Positions 35,647-43,274 of a DNA stretch of 64,000 nucleotides are shown here, in pieces. The notes beneath the pieces are model-generated. The model did no database searches and was not told where the DNA came from. It saw only the letters and a program-made list of their open reading frames with translations. Numbering within the stretch: the stretch's first letter is position 1; each line of letters starts with the position of its first letter. Location: contig NZ_BONV01000003.1 in assembly GCF_016862895.1 (NCBI RefSeq), forward strand, positions 124,001-188,000, in the 5' to 3' direction. Made by a program: the position numbers and the translations under genes. The stretch comes from Planotetraspora kaengkrachanensis. Lineage in GTDB: Bacteria; Actinomycetota; Actinomycetes; Streptosporangiales; Streptosporangiaceae.

Positions 35647-35698
35647 GCAAATCGTTAAGATTGATCCCGAAATCTACACGCAACACAGGGCCTGTCAA
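35647..35698 (-). promoter_or_regulatory. Promoter and 14-bp operator of the mannan utilisation operon
   Basis: Read on the minus strand: TTGACA (35698-35693), 16-base spacer, TAGATT (35676-35671), then TCTTAACGATTTGC (35660-35647) around the expected RNA start. Ten of the 14 bases equal the operator in front of the uronate-dehydrogenase-like gene (GCAAAACGATTTGC), and both begin 38-40 bases after the first base of TTGACA. The left half-site is poor. Confidence 0.45.
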
Positions 35699-35736
35699 GA
35701 GTGTGTGCGCGCCCCGGGCAGGACGCCGCGGGCGGG

Positions 35737-37548
35737 TCAGGCGGACTGACGCCGGACGAGCCTGGCGGGGATGACCACTTCGCGATATCCGCCTGCCTGC
35801 CCCGACAGCCGGTCGAGGAGCAGCCGCGCGCACGCCTGGCCGATCTCGCGCGCGGGGTTGGCCATCGTGGTGAGACCGGGCGAGATGAGACCCGCGGCCT
35901 CGATGTCGTCGAACCCCATGACGGCCAGGTCGCCGGGCACATGCAGGCCGCGACGGGCCGCCGTCTCCAGGGCGCCGATCGCCATGATGTCGTTGGCGCA
36001 CAACACCGCGTCGGGAGGCTCGGGCAGGTCGAGCAGCGCGGCGGCGCCGTCCCTTCCCCCCACCCTGCTGAAGTGCGTGTGCACCACGAGACGGGGGTCG
36101 GCGGGCGCCCCCGCCTCCGTCAGCGCGGCGCGGTAGCCGGCGACCCTCTCTGCCGCGGGCCCCTCGGCCTCCGGCCCGCAGACGAACCCGATCCTGCGGT
36201 AGCCGCGTTCCAGCAGGTAGCGGGCGGCCTCGGCGGCCCCGCCCTCGTCGTCGCTGTGCACCACGTCGACGCCCTCCTGGACGAGGCGGCCGCCGAGCCG
36301 TACCACCGGGATGCCCGCCTCGATGGCGGGCAGCAGATCCTCGGCGTGCGTGTGGAACACCGCGAAGGCCAGTCCGTCGACCTGCCTGGCGATCATCTGC
36401 TCGATCGCCGCCCGCTCCATGCCGCGGTCGCCGTCGGTGTTGCTGATGATCTCGTCGTAGCCCGCCGGCCCCAGGACGTCCTGCAGGCCGCGGGCGAGCG
36501 CCGGATAGAACGGGTTGGTGATGTCGGGGATGACCAGCCCGATCGTCTGGCTCCTGCTGGTCCGCAGGCCACGGGCGAGGACGTTGGGGCGGTAGCCGAG
36601 CCGTTCGATCGCGTCGAGCACGCGCCGCCTGGTCGAGTCGGCGACGGGCCTGCGCCCGTTCAGCGTGTGGGACACGGTGGTCGCGCTCACCCCGGCCAGC
36701 TCGGCCACGCGGGTGATGCTGGGCCGTTCCCCACGGGGCGCCCGGGGCGCGGGAGCGAGCCCGGGAGCGGCCCCGAATGCGGACCCGGATGCGGCCTCGG
36801 ATGCGGCGGATCCCTGCGCGGGTACCGCGGGCGCCTCGCCGGAGACGGCCGGGCCGGGCCTGGAATCCGGCTGCCCGGGAACGACGGCCTTCCCGCCGGG
36901 CATGACCGGCGCGAGGGTGACCAGGGCCGCGGCGAGGCGCCCTCTCCCCTCCGCGACCGCCTCGCCGTCCGGGACGCCTCCGGCGACGGCCGCCAGGGTC
37001 GACTCCCAGACCTCGCGGACGGCGGCGAGGACGACCGCCGCCACGACCGCGGGGGAAGGCGCGCCCGGGCGTGCGCCGAACTCGGCCTCGATCGCCCCGG
37101 CCAGCCCGGCCTCCCATCCGGAGAACAAGGTCCGGGCGTATGCGCGCAGGGCGGGGCTGTCCGCGTAGACGCGCGCCCAGCTCGCGTGGTCACGGGTGAC
37201 GGGGACACGGTCGAGGGAGGCGGTGTCAGTGTCGGTGTCCGTGTCGGCGGGGCCGTGCAGCAGGCCCTCGATCGCCTCCGTGACGGTCGCGCCGGGCACG
37301 CGGCCCGCGACCAGCGCGCCCGGCTCTCCGCGCAGCAGCGGCTCGTCCTCGAAGAACAACTGCTCCTTGGCCGCGAAATGGTTGAAGACCGTCTTCGCCG
37401 AGACGTCCGCCGCGTCGGCGATCTCGGCCACGGTCACCGCGTCGAATCCACGTTCGGCGAACAGCCCGAAGGCCGCCGCGACGATCGCGTCGCGGGTCTG
37501 CGCCTTCTTCCGTTCGCGACGCGCGACGGATCGGCCTTCGGGGGACAT
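35737..37548 (-). CDS. TetR-LacI fusion transcriptional regulator
   Basis: 603 residues in one uninterrupted frame. Residues 1-65 are a TetR DNA-binding domain (TRDAIVAAAFGLFAERGFDA, VTVAEIADAADVSAKTVFNHF). Residues 66-215 are helical like a TetR ligand domain (WARVYADSPALRAYARTLFS). Residues 216-275 are an Ala/Pro/Gly linker. Residues 277-330 are a LacI helix-turn-helix with hinge (SITRVAELAGVSATTVSHTL, LGYRPNVLARGLRTSRS), and 334-600 a full periplasmic-binding-like effector domain (GLVIPDITNPFYPALARGLQ, AVLCANDIMAIGALE, VMGFDDIEAAGLISPGLT). It follows the GH99-ABC operon on the opposite side of its promoter and probably controls it. Two complete DNA-binding units in one chain is exceptional. 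Confidence 0.9.
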   Translation of the reverse strand: MSPEGRSVARRERKKAQTRDAIVAAAFGLFAERGFDAVTVAEIADAADVSAKTVFNHFAAKEQLFFEDEPLLRGEPGALVAGRVPGATVTEAIEGLLHGPADTDTDTDTASLDRVPVTRDHASWARVYADSPALRAYARTLFSGWEAGLAGAIEAEFGARPGAPSPAVVAAVVLAAVREVWESTLAAVAGGVPDGEAVAEGRGRLAAALVTLAPVMPGGKAVVPGQPDSRPGPAVSGEAPAVPAQGSAASEAASGSAFGAAPGLAPAPRAPRGERPSITRVAELAGVSATTVSHTLNGRRPVADSTRRRVLDAIERLGYRPNVLARGLRTSRSQTIGLVIPDITNPFYPALARGLQDVLGPAGYDEIISNTDGDRGMERAAIEQMIARQVDGLAFAVFHTHAEDLLPAIEAGIPVVRLGGRLVQEGVDVVHSDDEGGAAEAARYLLERGYRRIGFVCGPEAEGPAAERVAGYRAALTEAGAPADPRLVVHTHFSRVGGRDGAAALLDLPEPPDAVLCANDIMAIGALETAARRGLHVPGDLAVMGFDDIEAAGLISPGLTTMANPAREIGQACARLLLDRLSGQAGGYREVVIPARLVRRQSA

Positions 37549-37596
37549 GTCCCGGATCTTACAGTCGATGACTCCTTATGCTCACTGAAAAAGTCC

Positions 37597-38484
37597 TCAG
37601 GAAGCCTCAGCCTCCCGTTCGTCCGGGACGGCGACGGGATAGGGGTGCCGGGCGGAGAAGCCCAGCAGGCGCTCGGCCACCCCGAGGTCGACGGGCGCGG
37701 AGCGGCCGGGCATGGGCGCACGCCGCTCGGATCCGGGGTGGAACCGTTCGACGAGTTCCTCCGTCGGGTGAGACGCCAGGGTGGTGGGCGCGGTGACGAA
37801 GACCGCGTGGTATCCGTCGAAGGGACGGGTCACGCCCAGCCAGCAGGCCGAGGCGGCGTCACGGGTGTCGAGGTAGGTCCACAACTCCTTGGCGCCCGAG
37901 CCCGGATCCTCGGCGTACCGGGCGACCGCCTTGTCGAACTTGTCGCCGGGACCGCCGAGCAAAGGAAAGCGGAGGGCCGCCACGGACATCCCGTACCGGC
38001 GGGCCATCATCTCCGCCGTCGCCTCGTCGACCTGCTTGGACAGCCCGTACGGATCCTCGTTCTGCAGGGGAAGGGACTCGTCGACCGGCACGTATGCGGG
38101 GTGCCGCAGCGTCGAGGCCCAGGGCAGGCCGAGCACAGAGAAACTGCTCGCGATCACCGCCCTGCGCACCCCCGACGCGCCCGCCTCCTCGAGGACGACG
38201 AAGGTCGCCCTCGTGTTGCCGCAGAAAACCTCCTCCGGGGTGCCGAGGCTGGGTGCGGGGATCGCCGCGAGGTGCACCACCGCGTCCACCCCGTCGAGCG
38301 CCTCGCGCACGGCCGCGGTGTCGCCCGCGTCGGCGGTCACCACGCGGTCGGCGGGCAAGCCTCCCGGGTCCCGCAGGTCGAGCGCGGTGGCGGGCACGCC
38401 CCGCGCGGCGAGCAGGTCGAGCACCGCCCGCCCCAGCCTGCCGGCCGCGCCGGTCACCAGAACGCGACGCGGTTGGTCGGTCAT
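37597..38484 (-). CDS. NAD-dependent SDR, uronate dehydrogenase-like
   Basis: 295 residues. Extended SDR: VLVTGAAGRLGRAVLDLLAA loop, AVVHLAAIPAPSLGTPEEVF, RAVIASSFSVLG, and DPYGLSKQVDEATAEMMARR with the YxxxK pair. LYxY-type substrate loops differ from UDP-sugar epimerases, and the short length plus RPFDGYHAVFVTAP fit the group of sugar or uronate dehydrogenases often linked to LacI genes. A start site GGAAAGGGG precedes the ATG. Its promoter carries a 14-bp LacI-type operator, so it probably belongs to the carbohydrate regulon of the neighbouring fusion regulator. Confidence 0.78.
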   Translation of the reverse strand: MTDQPRRVLVTGAAGRLGRAVLDLLAARGVPATALDLRDPGGLPADRVVTADAGDTAAVREALDGVDAVVHLAAIPAPSLGTPEEVFCGNTRATFVVLEEAGASGVRRAVIASSFSVLGLPWASTLRHPAYVPVDESLPLQNEDPYGLSKQVDEATAEMMARRYGMSVAALRFPLLGGPGDKFDKAVARYAEDPGSGAKELWTYLDTRDAASACWLGVTRPFDGYHAVFVTAPTTLASHPTEELVERFHPGSERRAPMPGRSAPVDLGVAERLLGFSARHPYPVAVPDEREAEAS

Positions 38485-38518
38485 GCGTTCCCCTTTCCCG
38501 TGGTTGTCAGTGGCTTTC

Positions 38519-38572
38519 GCAAAACGATTTGCCCGGCCCGAGCAGAATGACCCCCACCGGATTGCCTGTCAA
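38519..38572 (-). promoter_or_regulatory. Promoter and LacI-type operator of the uronate-dehydrogenase-like gene
   Basis: On the minus strand TTGACA (38572-38567), 17 bases, CATTCT (38549-38544), then GCAAATCGTTTTGC (38532-38519). The operator has 5-base arms GCAAA/TTTGC around a central CG step, as LacI-family sites do. It is two bases longer than the operators of the Liv regulon, so a different LacI-type protein is likely, most simply the adjacent TetR-LacI fusion. Confidence 0.55.
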
Positions 38573-38592
38573 TGCCACCCCACCCCCTTCCG

Positions 38593-38765
38593 CGTGATCA
38601 TGCACAGGCTCGCGCGGACCACCCCTGACCTGCCCCCACCCCCCGCGTGATCATGCACACCTTCGCGGAAACCCGCCCCCACCTGCCCCGTACAGCAGGC
38701 GTGATCATGCACACCTTCGCGGAAACCCGCCCCCACCTGCACGTACGGCAGGCGTGATCATGCAC
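38593..38765 (+). repeat. Cluster B, forward half: four 53-bp repeat units
   Basis: Cores CGTGATCATGCAC begin at 38593, 38646, 38700 and 38753 (steps 53, 54, 53). Units two and three are nearly identical over their whole length, including CACCTTCGCGGAAACCCGCC and CACCTG. The fourth, innermost unit keeps only the core. The array fills the gap between the start region of the SDR gene and the end of the GNAT gene; no other feature is seen in 38573-38822. Confidence 0.8.
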
Positions 38766-38822
38766 GCGTGACCGTACGGCAGGCCCGGGCACGACGCCCC
38801 GATCGGCCCGGGAGCTGGAAAC

Positions 38823-39593
38823 TCAGCCGCGCTGGAGGTAGGTCCACGTCTCGACGACGCGGAAACCGAGCAGTTCGTAGAGGGGCAGGCCATCGGAGCT
38901 GGCCTGGAGGAACGCCACGCGCGCGCCGGCGGCGTACCCGTCCCGCAGCACCGCCTCGGTGGCGGTCCTGCCGTACCCACGGCGCCGATGGCCCGGCGGG
39001 GTCGAGATGTTGAACACCCCGATGTGGTCCCCCACGAGGATGCCGAATCCCGTTGAGACCGGTTCTCCGTCCGCTTCGACGAGGTACGCCGTCGCGCCCG
39101 GCATGTCCAGGATCTCCGGCTGGGCCAGCGCCGCCATGATGTCCACGGGAGCCTCGAAGCCGGCGGCGAGAACGTCGCGGTAGAGCTCGTGCTCCTTCCC
39201 GTCTACGGTCCGGACCGCGTGGCCGTCCGAGGTGAACGTCACCGGCGCCGCCGGCATCGCCATGAGCGGAAGCCGCATGCGATGGGTGAGCCCGAAACGC
39301 GTGGCCACCTCGACGAGCTCCGGTGTGGGCTCGCCGCGCACCTGGATGCTCCACGGGACGGCACTCTCCGTCATCCGGTGGGCGAACTCGGCCACCTCGT
39401 CGACGTCGGGCTCGCGACTGTCAGTGAACACGCCGTTCAGATGGGGCAGGGGAATGCCGGACGTGATCAGAAGGGTGCCGTGTTCCCCTCGCGGGCTGTC
39501 CACCCCCAGGCCGACCGTAAGCAAACGCTCGAAGGCCAGCAGGAGCGCCTTCGCCGCGCCGTCGGCCAGGCCGTCCACGCCGATGTCACTCAT
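38823..39593 (-). CDS. GNAT-family N-acetyltransferase, flanked by inverted 53-bp repeat arrays
   Basis: 256 residues. The acetyl-CoA loop PPGHRRRGYGRTATEAVLRD (motif A, R/QxxGxG/A) and the strand ARVAFLQASSDGLPLYELLGFR (motif B) are clear in the last third. The first 125 residues form a second, degenerate GNAT-like half (GVFTDSREPDVDEVAEFAHRM), as in two-domain GNATs. The substrate is unknown. It has no close ribosome site and no co-directional partner. It lies alone between four forward and four inverted copies of the 53-bp unit, which is the most striking thing about it. Confidence 0.85.
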   Translation of the reverse strand: MSDIGVDGLADGAAKALLLAFERLLTVGLGVDSPRGEHGTLLITSGIPLPHLNGVFTDSREPDVDEVAEFAHRMTESAVPWSIQVRGEPTPELVEVATRFGLTHRMRLPLMAMPAAPVTFTSDGHAVRTVDGKEHELYRDVLAAGFEAPVDIMAALAQPEILDMPGATAYLVEADGEPVSTGFGILVGDHIGVFNISTPPGHRRRGYGRTATEAVLRDGYAAGARVAFLQASSDGLPLYELLGFRVVETWTYLQRG

Positions 39594-39743
39594 GAGGGGA
39601 CCACACCGCTTTCACGTCGCGAGATACCCAAGGCGGATATCGGGCGGACAAAAGTAGCAGATCCATAAAAACGCCATGTTTCATCGCATTAGCGTCACCG
39701 CACGAAGGACGGTCAGCTTCGCGCGGCGAAGAACGCTCTCCGC

Positions 39744-39915
39744 CTGCATGATCACGAAGCAAGGATCCGCAGGTCGGACGCCCTCCTCGCGAATCTGCGC
39801 ATGATCACGCACGGCATACGACCAGCTCAGCCGTGACGCGCCCGAACCCGTGCATGATCACGCGCGAGGGGGGCGCAGGTCAGAGCACCTGCGCCCGAAC
39901 TTGTGCATGATCACG
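39744..39915 (-). repeat. Cluster B, inverted half: four 53-bp repeat units
   Basis: Inverted cores begin at 39744 (CTGCATGATCACG), 39797 (GCGCATGATCACG), 39850 and 39903 (GTGCATGATCACG); all steps are exactly 53. On the minus strand the units read CGTGATCATGCAC, then TTCG at 17-20 and ACCTG or AGCTG at 36-40. The innermost unit again keeps little more than the core. The outermost core overlaps the last codons of the lacI-type gene and provides its TGA stop. The stretch 39594-39743 between the GNAT start and the array shows no gene. Confidence 0.8.
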
Positions 39916-40990
39916 AGGAAGGGCGGGCGGAAGGGGGGGCGGTGGAGTCGCGGACCACCAATGTCACGGGGAGGAGCAGCGACCTCGGACGCCGGTCGGG
40001 TTCCTCAATGCAGTCGAGCAGCATCCGGGCGGCCTCGGCGCCGATGTCGTGGTGCGGCACCCCCACCGTCGTCAGCGGCGGGCGCAGCTTGTCGATGAAG
40101 GGCATGTCGTTGAAGCCGACCACGCTCATCTCGTCCGGGCAGGAGATCCCCCGCTCGGCGAACACGTCGTAGCAGCCGAGCGCGATCAGGTCGTTTCCGG
40201 CGACGACGGCGGTGAACCGGTTGTCGCGGTCGAGCAGTTCGCGCATCGCTGTGGCCCCGTCGGCCTCGTTCCAGTGGGCGCACTCGACGGTGAGGGAGGG
40301 GTCGTCCTCCAGTCCGTGGTCGCGGATGGCGTGCCGGAACGCCCTGGACCTGACCACCCCCGTCGAGGTGCTGTGCGGGCCGGCGAGGTGGGCGATCCGC
40401 CGGTGTCCCAGCTCGGCCAGGTGCCGGACGGCGAGGGCGATGCCCGTGGCGTCGTCGGCCGTCACGCACGGGACCTCGAGGTTCTCGACCCGCCGGTTGA
40501 CGAGCACCATCTTGACGCCCTGCTCGTGCAGCGCCTCGAGGAACGGGTGGTCGACCCGCGCGGTCGCGATGATGAGGCCCTCGACCTGGCGGGAACGCAG
40601 GGAGTCGATGCGCGCCCGCTCCCGCTCGGGGTCGTTGTCGGTGTTGACGATCCAGGCGCTGAAGCCCTCCGCCTCGAGGACGTCCTCGATCCCCCGGACG
40701 ATCGGCGGGAACAGCGGGTTGGTCAGGTCGGGGATGACCAACCCGACCGTGCTCGACTTGGCGGTCTTCAGGCTCCGCGCGATGGGATTGGGCTGGTAGC
40801 CGAGCGTCTTGGCCGCCTTGATCACACGTCTGGCCGTCTCGGCGCTGACGAGGCGGCGCGTGCTCGGGTTCAGGGCGCGTGAGGCGGTGGCGGCGTGCAC
40901 CCCCGCCGCCTCGGCGACGTCCCTGAGCGTGGGGGGCTGAGCCCGCTTGACCTCCCCGGCAGGGGTTAACGAAGGCTGGTTGGGTCTCAT
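39911..40990 (-). CDS. LacI-family transcriptional regulator of the Liv/catabolic regulon
   Basis: 359 residues. Helix-turn-helix and hinge: TLRDVAEAAGVHAATASRAL and LGYQPNPIARSLKTAKSSTV. The effector domain has GLVIPDLTNPLFPPIVRGIE, FTAVVAGNDLIALGCYDVF and SVVGFNDMPFIDKLRPPLT. It is the last gene of the SBP-MFS-lacI operon (ATG overlaps the MFS stop). Its likely operators are four 12-bp sites GCAMWCGWTTGC on its own operon, the Liv operon, the FAD oxidoreductase/hydrolase promoters and the dehydrogenase operon. The stop codon falls inside a 53-bp repeat core, so its C-terminal residues (TAPPSARPSS) may be altered by repeat spread. Confidence 0.92.
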   Translation of the reverse strand: MRPNQPSLTPAGEVKRAQPPTLRDVAEAAGVHAATASRALNPSTRRLVSAETARRVIKAAKTLGYQPNPIARSLKTAKSSTVGLVIPDLTNPLFPPIVRGIEDVLEAEGFSAWIVNTDNDPERERARIDSLRSRQVEGLIIATARVDHPFLEALHEQGVKMVLVNRRVENLEVPCVTADDATGIALAVRHLAELGHRRIAHLAGPHSTSTGVVRSRAFRHAIRDHGLEDDPSLTVECAHWNEADGATAMRELLDRDNRFTAVVAGNDLIALGCYDVFAERGISCPDEMSVVGFNDMPFIDKLRPPLTTVGVPHHDIGAEAARMLLDCIEEPDRRPRSLLLPVTLVVRDSTAPPSARPSS

Positions 40991-42165
40991 CGACCGGGTT
41001 CTCCTTCAGGTCGGATCCATCGCTTGCGTCCCAGCGTGGCGAACAGGCCCAGCGGTACGGCGAGAGCCGCCGCCAGGCCGAAGATCTCCGTGTACCTGTG
41101 GCTCTCCGCGAGGCCCCCGACGAGCACCGCCGCGACGGCGCTGCCGAGGAACAACGCCCCGGCGAAGGCCGACACGACCGTCGCACGAGCGTCCGGCAAC
41201 ACCTCCGTCGCCCAGGTCTGCAACGACGAGTGCATCGAGGCCCAGGCGAGGCCGAGCAGGCCGGCGGCGACCAGTGCCATGCCCGGCGAGCGGGACAGGG
41301 CGGTCAGCCCGCATGCGGCCGCGGCGGCGAGCGCTCCGAGTGCGATGAGCCGGGACGCGTGCGTGCGGCGCGACAACGCCCCCACCACACGGGCGAACCC
41401 CAGTACGGCAACACCGTACACGGCGGTGACGGCACCGGCGACGGAAGCACTCACGCCGGCGGCCTCGACGGCCGGTGGGAGCAGTGTCAGCGAACCGAGA
41501 AGGACGGCTCCCTCGACGAACGCCAGGGTCAGCACCAGCCGGGCCGGGCCCGAACGGGCGACGGCCACCAGAGGGGCGAGCACACCGGTGTGCGAGCGGA
41601 CGAGCTCCGGGCGTGGAAGCCGTCCGAGCGCGATGACGAGCAGCAGCGAGGCCGCCCCGGTGAGGACGAACGTGAGCCGCCAGGTCGAGAACTGGGCCAG
41701 CGCCCCCGCACCCGTCGAGGCGACGGCCGTGCCCAGCGCCACGCCCGTCATGAGGGCGGTGACCGCCCGCTGCCGCCGCTGGGCGGGGACCGTGTCGCCG
41801 ACGTAGATCAGGCTCGCGGGGACCGCGGCGCTGAAGCACGCGCCCGCCAGTCCCCTGGCCACGCCGAGGCTGAGCGCCGACTGGGTGAACGCCGCCGCGG
41901 TCGAGCAGACCGCCGCGAGCAGCAGCGCGAGCCGCATGGTCCTGACCAGGCCGAGCCGATCGGAGATCATCCCCCACACGGGCTGCATGAGCCCGTACAG
42001 CAGGAAGTAGACACCGGCGGCGTTGACCACCTCGGCCAGCGGCGCCCCGAGGCCGCGGGCCATCGCGATCAGCATCGGCGGCATGGAGAACCGGTCGAGT
42101 GTGCTGACGAAGGAGACGGACTGCAGCAGCCGCGGCGACCGTTCCCGGGTGGCGAGCTCGGTCAT
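40987..42165 (-). CDS. MFS transporter
   Basis: 392 residues and twelve predicted membrane segments. The MFS signature between TM2 and TM3 is MQPVWGMISDRLGLVRTMRL, and the TM5-like segment GVALGTAVASTGAGALAQFS follows the antiporter-like pattern. It overlaps the upstream gene and the downstream lacI gene by ATGA, so SBP-like protein, transporter and regulator are made together. Importer or exporter cannot be decided from sequence; the catabolic context favours uptake or product efflux of an organic acid or amine. Confidence 0.88.
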   Translation of the reverse strand: MTELATRERSPRLLQSVSFVSTLDRFSMPPMLIAMARGLGAPLAEVVNAAGVYFLLYGLMQPVWGMISDRLGLVRTMRLALLLAAVCSTAAAFTQSALSLGVARGLAGACFSAAVPASLIYVGDTVPAQRRQRAVTALMTGVALGTAVASTGAGALAQFSTWRLTFVLTGAASLLLVIALGRLPRPELVRSHTGVLAPLVAVARSGPARLVLTLAFVEGAVLLGSLTLLPPAVEAAGVSASVAGAVTAVYGVAVLGFARVVGALSRRTHASRLIALGALAAAAACGLTALSRSPGMALVAAGLLGLAWASMHSSLQTWATEVLPDARATVVSAFAGALFLGSAVAAVLVGGLAESHRYTEIFGLAAALAVPLGLFATLGRKRWIRPEGEPGR

Positions 42166-43085
42166 CGCCCCGTCGCAGCAGGCGGGTCGATCAGGCCCCC
42201 CGAGGGGTCGAGGGCGGCGGCGAGCACGTCGGTCCCGTCCACGAGCGCCGGCATGTACCTGCGGCGCAGCCCGACGATCGTCTCCATCGACTCGAGGTCG
42301 GCGACGCCGTCGGCGACCAGGCCCTCTTCGGGGTCCTTGAGCCGTTCGAGGTAGCGCACCGCCAGGGCCTCGGGCAGCCGCAGGGCCTCCACGGCCTCGT
42401 CCACGGTCACCTGGTCGGCGTGGCCGGCCCGGATCTCGCGGGCGGTCTCGAGGAGGACGGCGGCGAGCGCATCGGCGAGCGGCCGCTTGCGGTCGCCCGC
42501 GACGCTGACCACCGTGCCGAGGTACGGCCGGCAGACGTCGACGAGCCGTCCGAGCCGGACCGACCCGGCCGCCTCCGCCCGCAACTCGTTGCCCGCGTTG
42601 AGCATGGTCGCGTCGCAGCCGCCCGCCAGCATGGCCTCCAGGCGGCGAGGCGTGGAGCCGAGGGTGGCGATCTCGTAGTCGCCGCGGTCGAGGCCGAGGG
42701 ACTCGAGCAGCGCGTACAGGCCGAAGGCGAAGCCGGAGCCCGGCACGTCGACGCCGACGATCGCGCCCTTCAGATCGGCCGCGGACTCGATGCCGGGCCG
42801 GGCGTAGACGCCGAGGCCGAGGCCGCGGTCGATGGCCGAGACGATGCGGACGTCGGCGGTCTCGCGGAGCGGGTTGCCGGGGTCGAAGCGATAGGCGACC
42901 ACGTTGTCGGGGCTGGTGAGGGCCACGTCGAGTTCGCCGTCGATCAGCGCGCGGAACTGCGCGGGCGACGAGGGGACGGGCCTTTCCTCCACGTCCAGGT
43001 CGTGCTCGGCGAGCAGGCCGGTACGCCGGCTGACGCGCAGCAGGACGGACGGGCTGAAGGCCCCGACCACGAGGTGCCGTGTCAC
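42162..43085 (-). CDS. THI5/SsuA-like substrate-binding-fold protein without signal peptide
   Basis: 307 residues. The N-terminus MTRHLVVGAFSPSVLLRVSR goes straight into the first strand with no signal or lipobox, so the protein should stay in the cytoplasm. The fold is that of nitrate/taurine/thiamine-precursor binding proteins (NMT1): GLLAEHDLDVEERPV, FRALIDGELDVALTSPDNVV, DLKGAIVGVDVPGSGFAFGLY and RRLEAMLAGGCDATMLN. Such cytosolic members can be enzymes or ligand carriers. It is the first gene of the operon with an MFS transporter and a LacI regulator. No ABC permease or ATPase of the SsuBC type is present. Confidence 0.75.
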   Translation of the reverse strand: MTRHLVVGAFSPSVLLRVSRRTGLLAEHDLDVEERPVPSSPAQFRALIDGELDVALTSPDNVVAYRFDPGNPLRETADVRIVSAIDRGLGLGVYARPGIESAADLKGAIVGVDVPGSGFAFGLYALLESLGLDRGDYEIATLGSTPRRLEAMLAGGCDATMLNAGNELRAEAAGSVRLGRLVDVCRPYLGTVVSVAGDRKRPLADALAAVLLETAREIRAGHADQVTVDEAVEALRLPEALAVRYLERLKDPEEGLVADGVADLESMETIVGLRRRYMPALVDGTDVLAAALDPSGGLIDPPAATGR

Positions 43086-43132
43086 GATTTGGTAGCTCCC
43101 GTTCGGCTCGATTCAGCTGGACGGACCCGCCC

Positions 43133-43154
43133 ATGATAGCCCGCACTCGTTTGC
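43133..43154 (-). promoter_or_regulatory. Operator over the promoter of the SBP-MFS-lacI operon
   Basis: GCACTCGTTTGC at 43143-43154 sits between a minus-strand -10 box TATCAT (43138-43133) and its -35 position (weak). It is one of four near-identical 12-bp sites and would give autoregulation of the LacI gene. Confidence 0.55.
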
Positions 43155-43183
43155 AGTCCATGCGCCGAGTCCAGTCCGACCTC

Positions 43184-43234
43184 TTGACACTGACAGGATG
43201 AAACCGCATGCTGCTGGCCATCGCAATCGTTTGC
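43184..43234 (+). promoter_or_regulatory. Promoter and operator of the Liv transporter operon
   Basis: TTGACA (43184-43189), 17 bases, CATGCT (43207-43212), then the operator GCAATCGTTTGC (43223-43234) just after the expected RNA start. It is divergent from the operon carrying the LacI regulator, with the two operators about 70 bp apart, a distance that would allow looping. Confidence 0.65.
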
Positions 43235-43274
43235 GGTTAAATCTATGCGGCAAAAAGCTCACAGAGGAGGGCTC

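Noticed and set aside
38593-38765. CRISPR array
   Set aside because: The repeats are conserved in separated blocks rather than one continuous repeat with unique spacers, they invert within one locus, and no cas genes are present.
38598-38792. Short frame encoding a repeated KVCMIT peptide
   Set aside because: It only translates the 53-bp repeat (53 is not a multiple of three, so the frame is not kept from unit to unit), and it has no start site; not a real protein.
38593-39915. Classical insertion sequence or composite transposon around the GNAT gene
   Set aside because: No transposase frame, no single terminal inverted repeat pair and no target duplication that I can see; the ends are multi-unit arrays instead.
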